A stretch of 64,000 nt of DNA. Source: Ciborinia camelliae (taxonomy: Eukaryota; Ascomycota; Leotiomycetes; Helotiales; Sclerotiniaceae). A model generated the notes under the pieces. It searched no databases, was not told where the DNA came from, and was given only the letters and a program-made list of their open reading frames with translations. Location of the stretch: the NCBI GenBank assembly GCA_025890175.1, contig JANPYM010000010.1:560779-624778 (forward strand). The letters run 5' to 3'. The translations under genes were made by a program, and so were the position numbers. Positions 48,753 to 60,911 of the stretch are shown here, one piece after another. Within the stretch, counting starts at the first letter, position 1; each line of letters begins with the position of its first letter.

Positions 48753-50318
48753 CTAGACATCAAGCATACTCCTAATCTGCTGCGAAGGCGCTGACATAGA
48801 AACAGTACTGCTGGTTCTTGCACCTTGTTCAGACTCTACTTGTGTCACTGAACTCGCTTCCGAATCTCTGGACCTTATTGGACTGTCCCTAAATCTTCCT
48901 TCAGTATCCAGGCGCGGAGGATATAGCACACCCGCAGCCGTTCTCAACGCTTCCGTATTCTTTGTTGGGTGCTCCACGTCTCTTTCGCCTCCGGTAGGTG
49001 ATGGAAGATCTTCCATCTCCACCCCTCCCTCCGATCCTCTTGTTGTCGGAGCACCACCTTCAATTTCAGTGACATTGGCAGTTATCCTCTCTTGCACGGT
49101 GGCTATTTTGTTGTCACCATGCAATCTACTCCACCATCGTGGTTTTCTCGTGTATCCCATTTCTTCATCAGCTGCTACATCGCGAATTCGTCGCTGTCGA
49201 AGCAACTCAAGATCCTCATTTGGATTTACATAGCCGGCGATCTCATAGACTAGCAGTATGAGGGCTATAGGTCCCCAACCTAGAGGATATATGAATTCCA
49301 GTTTGGCATGGAGGTTGAGAGGAGATATCGGAAAATAGAATGAAATTGCCGCTATATATCCAATCATTACTAGAGAAAGGAAAAGAGTGAGGACAAATTT
49401 CGCGGGTGTGTGTCTGAAGAGGGCAATGAAGCGGTTCAAGAAACCACGTTCATGGGATATATAGTGATATATCGAGTGTTGCAAAGAATAAATTGTTGTT
49501 AGCCATCCCCCAAAAAGGAGGAAAGCTGAGAGTTTGAATCTAATATCAGTAGCGGCTGGCGCAGCAATAAGATTGCTCTGATCCAGATCTCTTTGCTTTT
49601 CGAAGGAACCCCATGATCTTGGTATGACCAACAAGAAATTCAGCCAGAAGAAGAAGTAAAAGACCAAAGGAATCACTAATTCAATTTTTGTCCGTAGATC
49701 ATCCTCCCTTAGTGCACGTCGATTATCAGGGATATCAAGCATTTGTCTCTCTTGCCAACTGCCCCAATGCCTTACACTCTCCCACACGGCCGCCATTGTT
49801 GCTGGTAGCATCAAGAACCAGAAGAAATTCGTTAAAGCGAAAGGTAACTCTGGTAGAAAGTATCTGTCAACATCCACAGTACTTATGCCGCTTATGCCAC
49901 CACAAGTTCCAATTATAAGCATCCAATACCATTGCCATCTTCTGCTAACTGCACGGAATCGTTTTCTTGGAGATATGGTTGTTCGGCCGTGTTTTCGTAG
50001 ATTGATCAAGGTAAACATGATACTGATCAGGAATAAGATTCCCATCACAAGACCAATTTTGGACCTCGCTCCTATCGACTCGATTGGAGAATAACATGAT
50101 GTGCTGTTGAGAAATGTGCCGTTTTGGAGTAGATGAGGGGTATAGGGTTCGAAGAGAATGAAGCAGAGGGACCCATTAGAAAATGTTCCATTGGAATAGT
50201 AAGTATAATTCCAATGTTTCAAAGTTGTAAGATTATAGTGCACTCCATTGATGAAAGTGTCGCTGGCATTGCTACCAGGTGGAAATGCCACAAGGTCGCG
50301 ACTATCCAAGGAAGCCAT
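48753..50318 (-). CDS. Multi-spanning membrane protein resembling DUF2434
   Basis: Single minus-strand exon of 521 residues from ATG 50318. The N-terminal 85 residues are rich in NxS/T glycosylation sites (NLT, NYT, NGT, NGS, NST) and probably face the outside or lumen. Seven or so hydrophobic helices run from about 88 to 375, including IGLVMGILFLISIMFTLI and FTLINL/FFWFLMLPATMAAVW. The C-terminal 150 residues are polar and acidic with many serines. From memory this organisation fits fungal DUF2434 proteins of unknown function. It is divergently transcribed from the COG5 gene. Confidence 0.8.
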   Translation of the reverse strand: MASLDSRDLVAFPPGSNASDTFINGVHYNLTTLKHWNYTYYSNGTFSNGSLCFILFEPYTPHLLQNGTFLNSTSCYSPIESIGARSKIGLVMGILFLISIMFTLINLRKHGRTTISPRKRFRAVSRRWQWYWMLIIGTCGGISGISTVDVDRYFLPELPFALTNFFWFLMLPATMAAVWESVRHWGSWQERQMLDIPDNRRALREDDLRTKIELVIPLVFYFFFWLNFLLVIPRSWGSFEKQRDLDQSNLIAAPAATDIRFKLSAFLLFGGWLTTIYSLQHSIYHYISHERGFLNRFIALFRHTPAKFVLTLFLSLVMIGYIAAISFYFPISPLNLHAKLEFIYPLGWGPIALILLVYEIAGYVNPNEDLELLRQRRIRDVAADEEMGYTRKPRWWSRLHGDNKIATVQERITANVTEIEGGAPTTRGSEGGVEMEDLPSPTGGERDVEHPTKNTEALRTAAGVLYPPRLDTEGRFRDSPIRSRDSEASSVTQVESEQGARTSSTVSMSAPSQQIRSMLDV

Positions 50319-50913
50319 AACAAAAGAACGTTCAATGTAATATTACTATTTTCGAGCCGCAATGGGTGATGCTGTCGGCTTGCTTCAAATAAAGTATTCA
50401 CAGGCGCGGCACTTCCTCTGGATTCTGGATTCTCGATTCCGGGGCAGGAGGATCAATAAAAGCACATTATATTCATAGACAATATTTTGAAGTTGTAAGT
50501 TGTATTGATTTCAAGACAAGAGTATGGAATGTCGATAAGTTGTCAAGCTGACAATGCTTGCGCTGAGGTATTCATATGAAGTGAATGATACTAGCTTCAA
50601 TGATGTCTGAAATCCCTCACCGTCTCAATAAGAATAGCGAAGAAGTGAATTCTGAATCTTGATATTGTTTGGAATTTTGGAATGAAGCTTGGAAGAGAGT
50701 GAAGGGGGGAATATCCAGAATATCCATCTGGAAGCTTGGGCATCACCATAATAAATCCTCCACATGGCCCGTGCATTTATTCCCCCACAATGATACTAAT
50801 AAAAAGCTCCACGACAGCTACAGTACTGTAAATCATCGGTGTTCAGGGTCCTTCGCAAAGCCATTGAATACATTGACAGATGTGCAAACAACAAATTCGA
50901 TTAGACAATCAAG
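50319..50913. promoter_or_regulatory. Divergent promoter region between DUF2434-like gene and COG5
   Basis: 595 bp separate two ATGs pointing away from each other, so both promoters lie here. I can name no specific binding site. Confidence 0.5.
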
Positions 50914-52278
50914 ATGACATCCGCAGATGAAGAAAACTCTTATATCGACTACGAAACTTTCCTCTCCCCGACATTTTCCCCCTCAACATTCGCAAACTCC
51001 TTAGTTTTAGGGACAAATAACCCTACCGATACTCCTCTGGACCTATCAACACCCCTCTCCCGTGTGCTATTCGATGCGCAAGAAATAAATACCCATATTG
51101 ATAGCCTTACAACGAAAAGTGCCCTTCCTCTCCTATCATATACCCAAGATCAGACCGAATCGAGCCAGAGGATAGTACAGGAGATAGATTCGCAGGTCGC
51201 AAGTCTCAACGATGGATATAAACGACTCGAAAAAGAAGTTCTAGTACGATATGAGACCGCAGAGGAAGTTCAGGCTGTTGCCAGCAGGTTATGGGAAACA
51301 GTAAGACTAGGGCGAGTGGTAGCACGATGCTTACAACTGGGAAGACAGCTTGAGATTCAGCTATCTGAGATTGGGAATACGGGTGCACCTGTAAAAGTTC
51401 CAGGGGCGAAGGAGGATCACAATGCCTTAGTACGATGTTCGAATACATTATTAAATATACGAGAGCTTTTTCAAAAGAGTGGCCCAGGGGAAGAAGGATA
51501 TGGATTAGAGAGGATAGAGGTTGTGCGGACGCTTCAAACATCTATCATAAACCCCATAGAACGAGTCGTACTTTCCAGGTCACAGCAACTTATCCGCGAA
51601 TTCTCAATGAGCAATTTGTCATCTAGCAGTAATACATCAACATATGCGCAGACCAGGGATACGAAAGAGCGCACAGAGTCGGCCCTGAGAACTTTATACC
51701 TTCTGTCCTCTACATCAGGACTTGGTAGTAAGAACGCGAAGAAACTAAAATGGGAACCAGATCTCCTCGTTCAATCGCTTCAGGATTACCTTCGAACTGC
51801 TCTTACCAGTTCCTTGGCATCACTTTCTCGCGCCCTTGCTACGCTTCCTACTCTTGATCGAACTCTTCTCGAAGTATCTGCTCGATGCCAAAACATTCTG
51901 GCCCTAGAATCACTACTTTCATCTATGCAGCCTCCGACACATCCGAATTTACCATCCGACGATATGGCCCCGGCCAATTTCCTTCAACCTCTACTCACGT
52001 CTCTGGAAACTGGCTCGTTACCGAGTTATTTCTGGAGGACTTTAGCTGGTGGATTGACTACAAAAGTACAAGAGATTGTCAATAAAGGTGGTGTTAGTGC
52101 TAGAACACTGAGGAGTAATCGTAATAGTGTCAGAGATGCGATACGGGAATGCGTTGTGAAAGGTAGTAGGGCGCCAGCTGGAATAATTTCTTTGAAGGGG
52201 GAAACGAAAACAGATGGCAGCTGGGAACGAGAGGTAGCAGTAATGGTTGGAAGTGTCATGGGCCCCCTAGGTCGATGA
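50914..52278 (+). CDS. COG5: Conserved oligomeric Golgi complex subunit 5
   Basis: Single exon of 454 residues starting at ATG 50914. The N-terminal block DYETFLSPTFSPSTFANSLV is the COG5 signature, followed by LSRVLFDAQEINTHIDSLTT and a long helical segment with SLNDGYKRLEKEVLVRYE. The rest is predominantly helical, as expected for a tethering complex subunit. COG is a vesicle tether for retrograde traffic within the Golgi, and COG5 belongs to lobe B. Length is normal for fungi. No motif looks broken. Confidence 0.9.
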   Translation: MTSADEENSYIDYETFLSPTFSPSTFANSLVLGTNNPTDTPLDLSTPLSRVLFDAQEINTHIDSLTTKSALPLLSYTQDQTESSQRIVQEIDSQVASLNDGYKRLEKEVLVRYETAEEVQAVASRLWETVRLGRVVARCLQLGRQLEIQLSEIGNTGAPVKVPGAKEDHNALVRCSNTLLNIRELFQKSGPGEEGYGLERIEVVRTLQTSIINPIERVVLSRSQQLIREFSMSNLSSSSNTSTYAQTRDTKERTESALRTLYLLSSTSGLGSKNAKKLKWEPDLLVQSLQDYLRTALTSSLASLSRALATLPTLDRTLLEVSARCQNILALESLLSSMQPPTHPNLPSDDMAPANFLQPLLTSLETGSLPSYFWRTLAGGLTTKVQEIVNKGGVSARTLRSNRNSVRDAIRECVVKGSRAPAGIISLKGETKTDGSWEREVAVMVGSVMGPLGR

Positions 52279-55200
52279 ACCAAACCGGCTTTTCGGGAGA
52301 ATAAGGATTAGTTCCGGTGAAAAATCCAGACAAACGTCTGAAGATGAAAATATCGGAGGCATGCCCAGTATGCATGCGGCTTTAGAATAGTGCGGACGTC
52401 CGCCCGGCGGGAATCGCCCGTCATGCTTAAGTGCTACCTGTACAGTTCCGGTCCTAGAGTTCCTAGCTGTGCCGACGCGAGGTGCAAATGCAGGAATGGT
52501 GAACGCATGTAAAGGCTAAAGATATATACCATCATACGATTGAATAATAACCACGCTTCAGAGCACTTTAACTTCCGATTTCTTATCACATTGTGCCCAT
52601 AAACGTTTCCATATGTTGTTGCACTTACATTTCTTACTGTCCAAACGAGTGTTTCGCCTTAGCACATACAAAATTGCAGATCTCTCGTGTCACACTGATT
52701 TCAATGTACTCATCTTAATGTGCTCATCGCATAGCTCGAAGTTGAAAATTTATTCTAGTGAATATTTTTCACTCCTCTTGTCCCGAAAGGACTTTGACGG
52801 ACAAATATGGCAATCTTCATCTGCAAGCTCATTATTTTCTGATACTCATCTGATATATTAAAAGCACAATTACGAACATTAAACATGTCAGGCACGTCAC
52901 CTAGGGCATATAGGAATGAGTTCTAGGTATAGGATTAGATAAAAGAACTATGCTGAAGAGGAGAGGATCCTCTTCAGAAGATCACCATCTAATATAGAGG
53001 GTGATTGCGTGACTCGCTACAAGGCATTCACTAGGCGGGGGCCTAGTCATGACAAAACACGATTCATTTCAACGAGTATATACCTAGGTAAGATGTGAGA
53101 AGGAGGTCGATAATACCATAGCTAGATTTCCGACGGCTTCTCGATGTTGAAATCTCAAGAATTTCTGCTACACATGGAACAAAAATATTTGGAAAATGGG
53201 AGATGGCATGATAGAGATTAAATCCTCATTTTCGAATCCAATATTCTCGAGTACTCCCGTCTGGATATTTTAAAATATTGATTGGCTCCTTTTCGTCTTG
53301 TTCGTTTAACCTAATCTCGAAAATCACCGGTCGTCTATCGCTCTGACAAAGTCACTTTGACTACGGATCACGATATAGGTGGAGAATTGAGATTAATTAC
53401 AACCTTGAAAAATGAACAGATTAATACGTCCATATGGCTAATTAGAGCAAACTACTCTCAGGTTCATTGCAGGAAATGACAACATAAGAAATAGAGTGTT
53501 TCCTCTAGACCGGCAGGTAGGTCGCCCTCGCCCGTTCATCCTGATATCGAGCAGGATAAACATGGCTGTATGGTGCTTTTATAAATGTGAGTTTAATATT
53601 TTGATGCTAGATATTTATAGTCCTATCATGAATATGCGAGTATTGCCTTATTCACTACTGTGGAACTCACTCACTAGGTATTGTTCTCTGTTCATGCTAG
53701 TAGAGAATGATACATAAATCCCAGAATCACCGGTGGCAAGGCCCTCGCCTTAAGCCAAAGGCAGGGTGGAAGGGGTTGGTCGCTAAGGGGTATGGGCTGG
53801 TTCTTCTATCGGTTATAAACCGATGATCAACATACCTCTAGCTAAGATCTGTTACTTAATATATGTCACAAATTTCACGTTGCTGTCACTTATCCGGGTT
53901 AAATTTGCGCTGTCGTTCTTTTCTCTACTTGGTCTTCATTTTATCGAATTTTACGCGTCTACCTCAATCGAGTGCAAATCAGCGAAGCTCATGCTTTCAA
54001 AAAAATCGCTGTGCTTGACTGCGACCGCGTTGGAGTGTATTGTTTGCTATCTTTGCTTTCCAAGGTTGTCTTGTTCGTTGCGAACTTTATAGTGATTCGT
54101 GTTATGGTCACGTAGCGCTATTCACTAATGCCGCTGTATAGAATATTTGTGAAGCTATTAGGGTAGACTGGGTAAAACCCACCGCGCGGGGTTAATTTTT
54201 ATATAAAGCGCCTTGAAATCTCTTCTCTTGTTCTAAATCAAACACAATTGTCAACAAGCCCATAACTTTTCTAAGATGGCTCTCGGGCTTATTCACAGGT
54301 TGTAGCAAATACTATTCTTGTATGAAGATGTAGTAATTTACTACATTTTCAATGCGACTCTCGGAGATGGATTTGTATCTGTCAGTTGCTTAACCGCTGT
54401 CAAGTTTTTCCATCTCATTTTATGCTATCATTCAATTCTTTCACTTTAATCTATCTCACTCAGATCAGCTAGTTCATGGACTCGGATGGGAACTAGATGA
54501 GAAACTTTGTCAGACTTATCTACCCTTCTACTTCGCCTTTGGATCGGCATGCTAGCTATTAACTGGTGATAATGCTTTCCCCCATATCTCTTTTGTGCCA
54601 TTTTTGTCCATGGAAGTGCTGAGATAGAGGGCCCATGTTATCGTAGGATCGTAATGAGTTCTTCGGTTATTTGCGCAAGAATGCTTGATTTTTCTAGAAA
54701 TTCACTCCAATCATCGGGCTAAGAAACTCTATTTGGATATTTAAGAAGCGTCCATGAGTCTCTAGATGATCCATACCCCCTTTTATTACAAAGGCTATTC
54801 TTTTGATATCTAAAGCTCTAGCGATGAATCTCCCATACCTTTGTAAATATTGCGGCACGAAATTAAAACATGGACAAACTTGTTGTTGTCATATCGTTGC
54901 TACTGTTACTGTTGTTATAAACTAATTCTATGTACACTGACTTAGCTCTCTAGTCACAACAATACAATATGTTCAACAGTTACTAACCTTGACAATAGCA
55001 GTTTCTGCAACGTTTTATTACTTCTGTCAAATGTTCGAGGACCATTTTCTTAAACCTTTAAAGCCCGGGAAAGGATATCTTAACTGACGAAAATTGGGCT
55101 GTCGGCTTTTGTTTTTTGCTTCTACATTCTTGACCAATTTCTTTTATCTCCGTTATGCATCATGAGGGTGGCAGAAGGGACCATTTTATATATGGTTTCG

Positions 55201-58200
55201 TCCCATGTTGGCATACGAGTCTCGTCAGACGTGGAGCTAGGACCGTCCTGGTAAACTGCATGCACCGCTTTAGGAGGTAGGAGGTTATATTCCTATTCGC
55301 GGTGGTATATAATGGGCTCTTCTGCTTCTTTTATTCCGATGCAGCTACGATGTAAAGATTGTCCAAGTTGCAACAGGTGCGTGTAGCACATATCAAATTG
55401 ATCATGAATGCTCGTTGATATTTTCCTTGTGTCACAAATTTCTCGCGACCCTGGAACCTTTCTTAGTCAATGTCTCGTCCTTGTCACTCAATAATTTCTA
55501 TTGTCGGTAACAGAATAATCATCGTCATTATATATGTTCTACCTGTTGTCGCATTTATTTTTGCATTACAAGTTACAACGATCCGAGCTCGCTCGAGTAA
55601 CAGACCATGCTGCTTAGGTTATTCCATCGAAGTTTTCTTAACAGCTAGAGGCCTGGCTCACACGATGAGCGCCCGTCTAGCAACTTTGTCTGAAAGGCCA
55701 TTTGGATAAATAGCCGTCAGGTAAATTATCAAAGGTTAGGGCATCACGAGCTAGTCTTTCTCAAATTTATGCTTCGGAAGATGGACGCCACCGGACCATC
55801 TCTAATAATCGTTAGTGAAATCTTGCCAATTTTATATCAGAAGGATGGATATACCAGTTTGCGAAACAGATTTGTCTGCATTCATAAAAGCCGAAGGAGT
55901 GTTTGTCCATTCTGGTAATATTACGTGTATACTTGGCATTGTATCTCTTTAATAGATAGATGTGAGCATTGCAAATGATACTACTTCATTTGAGCTACAT
56001 GTCATCTCTGCTTAAGTATAAAGGTACGAAGATATCTAGCTGAAATTTAGCCAACAATGTCATTGCAGCCGGGGAGTTCCGTCTCTTCATTTTCTGCCCC
56101 GCCATGCATAATGAAAGTCCCGGAGGGAAGAGAATGAATTCTCTACTAGAATTTGCAATTAGTTAAGGTGACTTGTATAGAAAAGCTACCTAGGTAAGTT
56201 ACAGACTTCAACAGTAAAAGAGAGATGTAAAAGATCGAAACGACATCGAAAACGAACCATTACCAAATCGTGACCATTCGATTATACCCCGGAAATAAAT
56301 TCTGGTTATATTCGACGATGTTATTATGGTCCCTCGGTTTTTGTCTCTTTGCCCTCGTTCGATTCCAATAAATTCTCACTGTCACATTATTGCCAATAAA
56401 CTTAACTGTCGTTTTTCCTCTCAACATGATTCATGTCTCGTCTGAAAATTCCAAAGTATACACGCAAATAATGGCACCCCAACGCGGCTGAATCATCATG
56501 ATGGTAGTCCATCACAGCACCTCCACCTGAACATGAAATTTCGGGCTCGATTACCGACAAGCGCTTTTATAACTCAGACATCCATGAGAATGCTAACGTG
56601 ACCGGTAGCTTGGCGGGGATTCTCTCTTTCCTCATGCTGGAAGTGAGAGTGAGTGTGTAATATCAGATTCACTTATTAGATTCACTTATTATTATAAGAT
56701 TCACGGAGATGCGTGGAGCACGACATGAAGGATATGCTATTGTTTGGATTTTGTTTGCGATTTCTTCTCATATCACCCTTTCATCCAAGCCCGAAACAGG
56801 TTACTTTTTTTCACTAGATAATAAAGGAATAATCCCTAATTATACATCCAATCTACGCTGACCAATGTGGATGTTAAAGTCTTGAAAAATCTTTTCTGCC
56901 TCTACTATTTTTCAACCTAGGTATACTAGCAACTGCTGATTATTTGATCGACTGAATTGAAAAAGGCTGTTCCTCCTCATTCTTCTAGCCCTTGTGATTG
57001 CCCCCATTCACTTCTTTCCACGACCGTAACTTGCCGACATCTTACCGAGTTAACTTTCAAGAAAGCATCTGAGACATAATCTCTCTTAAATATTCGCAGA
57101 AAGCTTTAAAATTGGCGAAAGGGCTTATACTATATTAGCCCATCATAGAGTAAGTTGAAGGATGACGAAGACTTGTACGCATTGCAAACAACACAACTAT
57201 CTTTCGCGAGGTACATGGATTTTCTCTTTCCAGATCGCTAGTTGCAGATTTGTTTGACGTTAGAGGAAAATTGTGTGCTATGTTGTCGCTTATTCTCTCT
57301 TATTGCCCTCTGTTTTGTTATCGGTTTGGCTTTCGTTGCCATTATACTATACTTCACGCTCACTATCATATCACTACCACCTCTAGATCATGATTCATTC
57401 ATGACTGTTTGGAAATTCCGATCTAGCAGTAAATCGTATTTCGGCGATTCCTGGGGAAACACTATATTTATCCTCTCAACGAAATTTGCCCACTAGTCTA
57501 TCTGCACTCGTGTTTGACTTGGTATTTAAAAAGTCTTTGTCTCATATATTGTACAATATATTTACAGCAGGAACCAAGTATCAATTGAAAGTTATGAAAG
57601 AAAGCCGACGGCTGTTCATCCAATGGCCCAGTTTTAGTGCGCTTAAAGTGTGTAGTTATATATCACCAATGGTATTTTTGATTGTTATATCATTCTTAGT
57701 CGTTTACTATGCTCCCACATCTAAATATGTAAGTAATTGAATCCAATGAAAATAAATTTCTCTTCAGCAGGAGCATGTTTTCTTGAGCGCATATCAGTTT
57801 CAAGCCAAGTCTCGACAGCATATCTAGCAATGTTCCTTTATTTTAGTATACAACATAAAGGTTTTCGTACGCTGATCTACGATACTTGTCTATAGAATTT
57901 TGAGATTCCAGAATCCAAAGTTGTCTTATATGCTAATAAACGCATCTGCACAAAATCTGATATTCCCTACCTATTATTGAATATTATGTAAACTAATAGT
58001 AATCGTGATCTACAGGCTTATTAGTCTTATTCACCCCTAACGTCTTTTTCCAAATCCTTGTATGGTCTGGTGGGACTTGTGAGCCCTTCTTGGCTTTAGT
58101 TTGGTCACTAGATACCTTAGCTATATAATGCCTCCCAAGACCTTCCCATTGAAAAAGTAAGTCTTTTGTTATGACCACCAGTCTGGAAGAAGTCATGGTG

Positions 58201-59408
58201 GTCTGGTCTACAATATGTGGTGTATCTGTGCTCTATTCTTAAGGAGACTCGTCTCTGATAATCTGGGTCACAATAATTAGTCACCAAACAAGCAATCACT
58301 TGAACGTTTCGTCGTCTTTATTCTGTTTGATATCATCCCATATCTGTTGTATAATGTAGATATTTCTACATTTCCGATTCAGTTTCATCCAAGAAACGCA
58401 GTTGAAATGGATAAGCTCCAAATTCTCAGAATACTATTGAGTCTTCACCAAAAATGCTCCATGTATTTTGGTTAAAAAGAATAATTCCTGCATCTCCCAG
58501 AACTATATATCCTACTTAAACAGTTACCAAGTGAATGATAATCTATTAACATCCTTCTATAACCCTAAAGATCTTGTAAGCTTAGGAGCTCATTATCATT
58601 AATATCAACTGTGAATCAGATCTCCACATATCGTGAATCTTGTCCTTGAAACCCCATATGCCCCAAACACTTAAACCTCGATTAACCTGTATTGGATATC
58701 AGGTAGTTCCGAACAGATATGCATAGGCCCGTGTTCATGGTGATACTATCTACTTGGAATTTTGGGTCTTTAATTCATAGAGAAATTCTCATCGCCACTT
58801 AGACTGATTCAAGTACCTAGGGGATCATCGTGGAATTTTCTTCCACTACATGAGCTGAGAATGCCAGAAAATTTTGTTTTAACACTGCCTAGAAAATGGA
58901 AGATTTTATTGTCATGTTTCAGGAATATGTATAAACATTCATTAGACGGAAGTCCTTTCAGACATAAATTTCCTTGAACATATTTAATATCTAAGTACCT
59001 AGGTACTTGCTGCTCGACATCAAAAACCATACTGCTTCTTGATAGATCTGCTTACAGGTGCGTATTCCTTGTGATACATCTATTTGAATGAAATCGGCTC
59101 ATGGTCTCATGGCTTAATTCATTCCTCTGATTTATATCTCACTGTTCATAAAATATCCCATATCGACTGGACGATCGATTCTTATTCCCTCAAGGTTTAA
59201 AGTTTCAGAATGGTTGACCAATTGTCTATGTCCATTCGTACTCCACAGTAATCTTCTTCTTTCTCAGAGTCATGAACAACCAAGGAGATGATATATTCAT
59301 TGCACTACCAACAAGCGATCCCCTCTCGCGTCATATATAAGGGTGCCCAGAGCAAAAGATCCTCCTCCCTATTTTATTGAAGCCTTTTCCGTTCTGGAGT
59401 AATACTTT
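52279..59408. other. 7-kb AT-rich region without recognisable genes
   Basis: Frequent stops in all frames. Visible items: a perfect GCGGACGTCCGC palindrome (about 52392-52403), TACCTAGGTA-type motifs (53088, 56193, 58997), repeat copy F at 54911, and a GC-richer islet at 53740-53780. Open frames such as 53823-54092, 55470-55709, 57242-57496 and 57993-58196 (minus) have no family resemblance. The composition would fit decayed, mutated repeats but I cannot show this by eye. Confidence 0.5.
54911..54980 (+). repeat. Dispersed repeat, copy F
   Basis: GTTGTTATAAACTAATTC, TATGTACACTGACTTAGCT and CAACAATACAATATGTTCAA align with copy E over about 65 bases, with a few substitutions and small gaps. 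Confidence 0.75.
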
Positions 59409-60138
59409 ATGAGCTCATCACTTGCCCTCGGGTCTTTAGCGTCATCAAGTCTTTGACTTTTCAGATGTCTCCGAAGAAGCCACAAACAAGCCTCTCAACT
59501 TTCACGGCATGACCTATATTTAGCACTCTCAAATCCAAATTCCCTCTCGGAAGACGACGTATTGCTGTTGAAAGATCGGTTCTGGACACCTTTTGGCAAG
59601 CAAAATGCACAAGCGATTTTCAATGACAGTCTCAATCGTGATCAAAAATTAACTGACCTTATTTTTGCCGTCCACGAATCCGCTTACCTTCCAAATAAAA
59701 GTAATGCCTTGGATATGGCTTTGGATGAGTAATTTCGCCCAGAGAAACAGGTCCGCAGAGAGAAAAAACGGAAAACCAATCCGGATGATTTACAAATCGA
59801 ATTTTAAATGCATTCCCTTTTCTTGACGCTTCGAATATTGAGGATATCAGAATTCATAAGGCTTTATAGCTCTTTTCGAGTTTAAAGTGCAAAGTCAATG
59901 ACTCATGATATGATAGTCGAGATTTCTTCAAGAGAACAATATAATTCAATTTCGGCCAAACAATGATGCACTATGGGGCTTGTACAAGTGCTTTGACTTC
60001 ATTGTGGATGCTCAAGATGTTCAATGGATCATTTACAGCGCCGGCTTCGGCGAAACTGCAGGATTGCCAGTATCCATTAGGAGCGCTTTCGCTATTTGAT
60101 TCAAGATTCAGGAGAGAATATCTCATCCCATTGTGATG
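59409..60138 (+). pseudogene. Decayed protein-coding gene of unknown family
   Basis: A coding-like frame starts at ATG 59409 and reads ordinary protein with in-frame stops at 59454 (TGA) and 59730 (TAA). The best block, 59457-59729, contains HDLYLALSNPNSLSEDDV, KDRFWTPFGKQNAQAIF and LIFAVHESAYLPNK. After 59730 the same frame continues with FRPEKQVRREKKRKTNPD, then shifts; a second frame carries AFPFLDASNIEDIRIHKAL and, after further stops, NFGQTMMHYGACTSALTSLW through PLGALSLFDSRFRREYLIPL, ending at the TGA 60136-60138. I do not recognise the family. The stops and at least one frameshift indicate a dead gene about 240 codons long. Confidence 0.65.
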
Positions 60139-60801
60139 GTTTACTTGCCAACAAACTTTTTGTAGTTAACTTTTAACCTTGCTAAATAATGAATCACTCT
60201 TGCGCCCCAGTGATCTCTCTCTCTCTCAAAAAAGCACTTCTAACCACTTCTCACTCAAAACTGACGCAGATATATTCTTATAGTTGGAGGTTATTAACCA
60301 TTCTCTTGTGTGAGATTGTAACCACTGGTTGATGATTTCCATGCATCATGTATGAGCGAGAAACTGAGTATGAATACCAAGCCGCACAGGGGACTAGAAG
60401 GCAGACCTTTGCTGGTTGGAATTCTGAGAAGCGAAAATATGAACAATATGTACGTCTGTGTCCGTGCTACTGTCAGAGAGCATTCTGATGAGTACAAAGA
60501 TTGAACAAAAGCACCAGTGAGATGGGTAAAATAGTTCATGATGAGTTCGTAGTGTATATTCTTAAGAATCTAACATTTTGCAAAATTACTGAGATAGACT
60601 AGAAAAGAGAATTGAATTCGTAAACCAACCAAACAATTATATCAACATCATATCGGCATCACATCACATACATTAATGAATCAAACTCAATTCATCCCAC
60701 AACAATTTGCATAAATCGCCAATAAATGGGAGGAACCCTATATAATCCCAATATCCGCACTCATCTCGTCGACAATCACGACAAATCAAATGTAGAGCAT
60801 A

Positions 60802-60911
60802 CCGGCGCCTATGGCGTAGCGGTTAGGAGTGTCACGCCGGATCCTCGAAAAAATCCTAATTCGATTAGGGTGTTTCCTCGCCGCCCCACGGAAGGGGGCG
60901 GCGAGGTTTTT
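60802..60911 (+). ncRNA. Candidate Pol III transcript: tRNA-like promoter, three hairpins, T-run
   Basis: An A-box-like TGGCGTAGCGG (60812-60822) is followed about 40 bases later by a B-box-like TTCGATT core (near 60860). Three hairpins can form: CCGGCG with CGCCGG (60802-60807/60835-60840), CCTAAT with ATTAGG (60855-60860/60864-60869), and a perfect 12-bp GC stem, CCTCGCCGCCCC with GGGGCGGCGAGG (60876-60887/60895-60906). TTTTT follows at 60907-60911. This is unlike the surrounding AT-rich DNA. It does not fold as a normal tRNA: no acceptor stem closes and the T arm is not canonical. It may be a SINE head or an unannotated small RNA. Confidence 0.5.

Noticed and set aside
53740..53780. GC-richer islet that might be a tRNA or rRNA fragment
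   Set aside because: No cloverleaf arms, A/B boxes or rRNA-like motif could be found.
57993..58299. Two overlapping minus-strand frames with protein-like composition
   Set aside because: They are short, in different frames, and neither has a recognisable motif; they could be decayed coding DNA, but I cannot show this.
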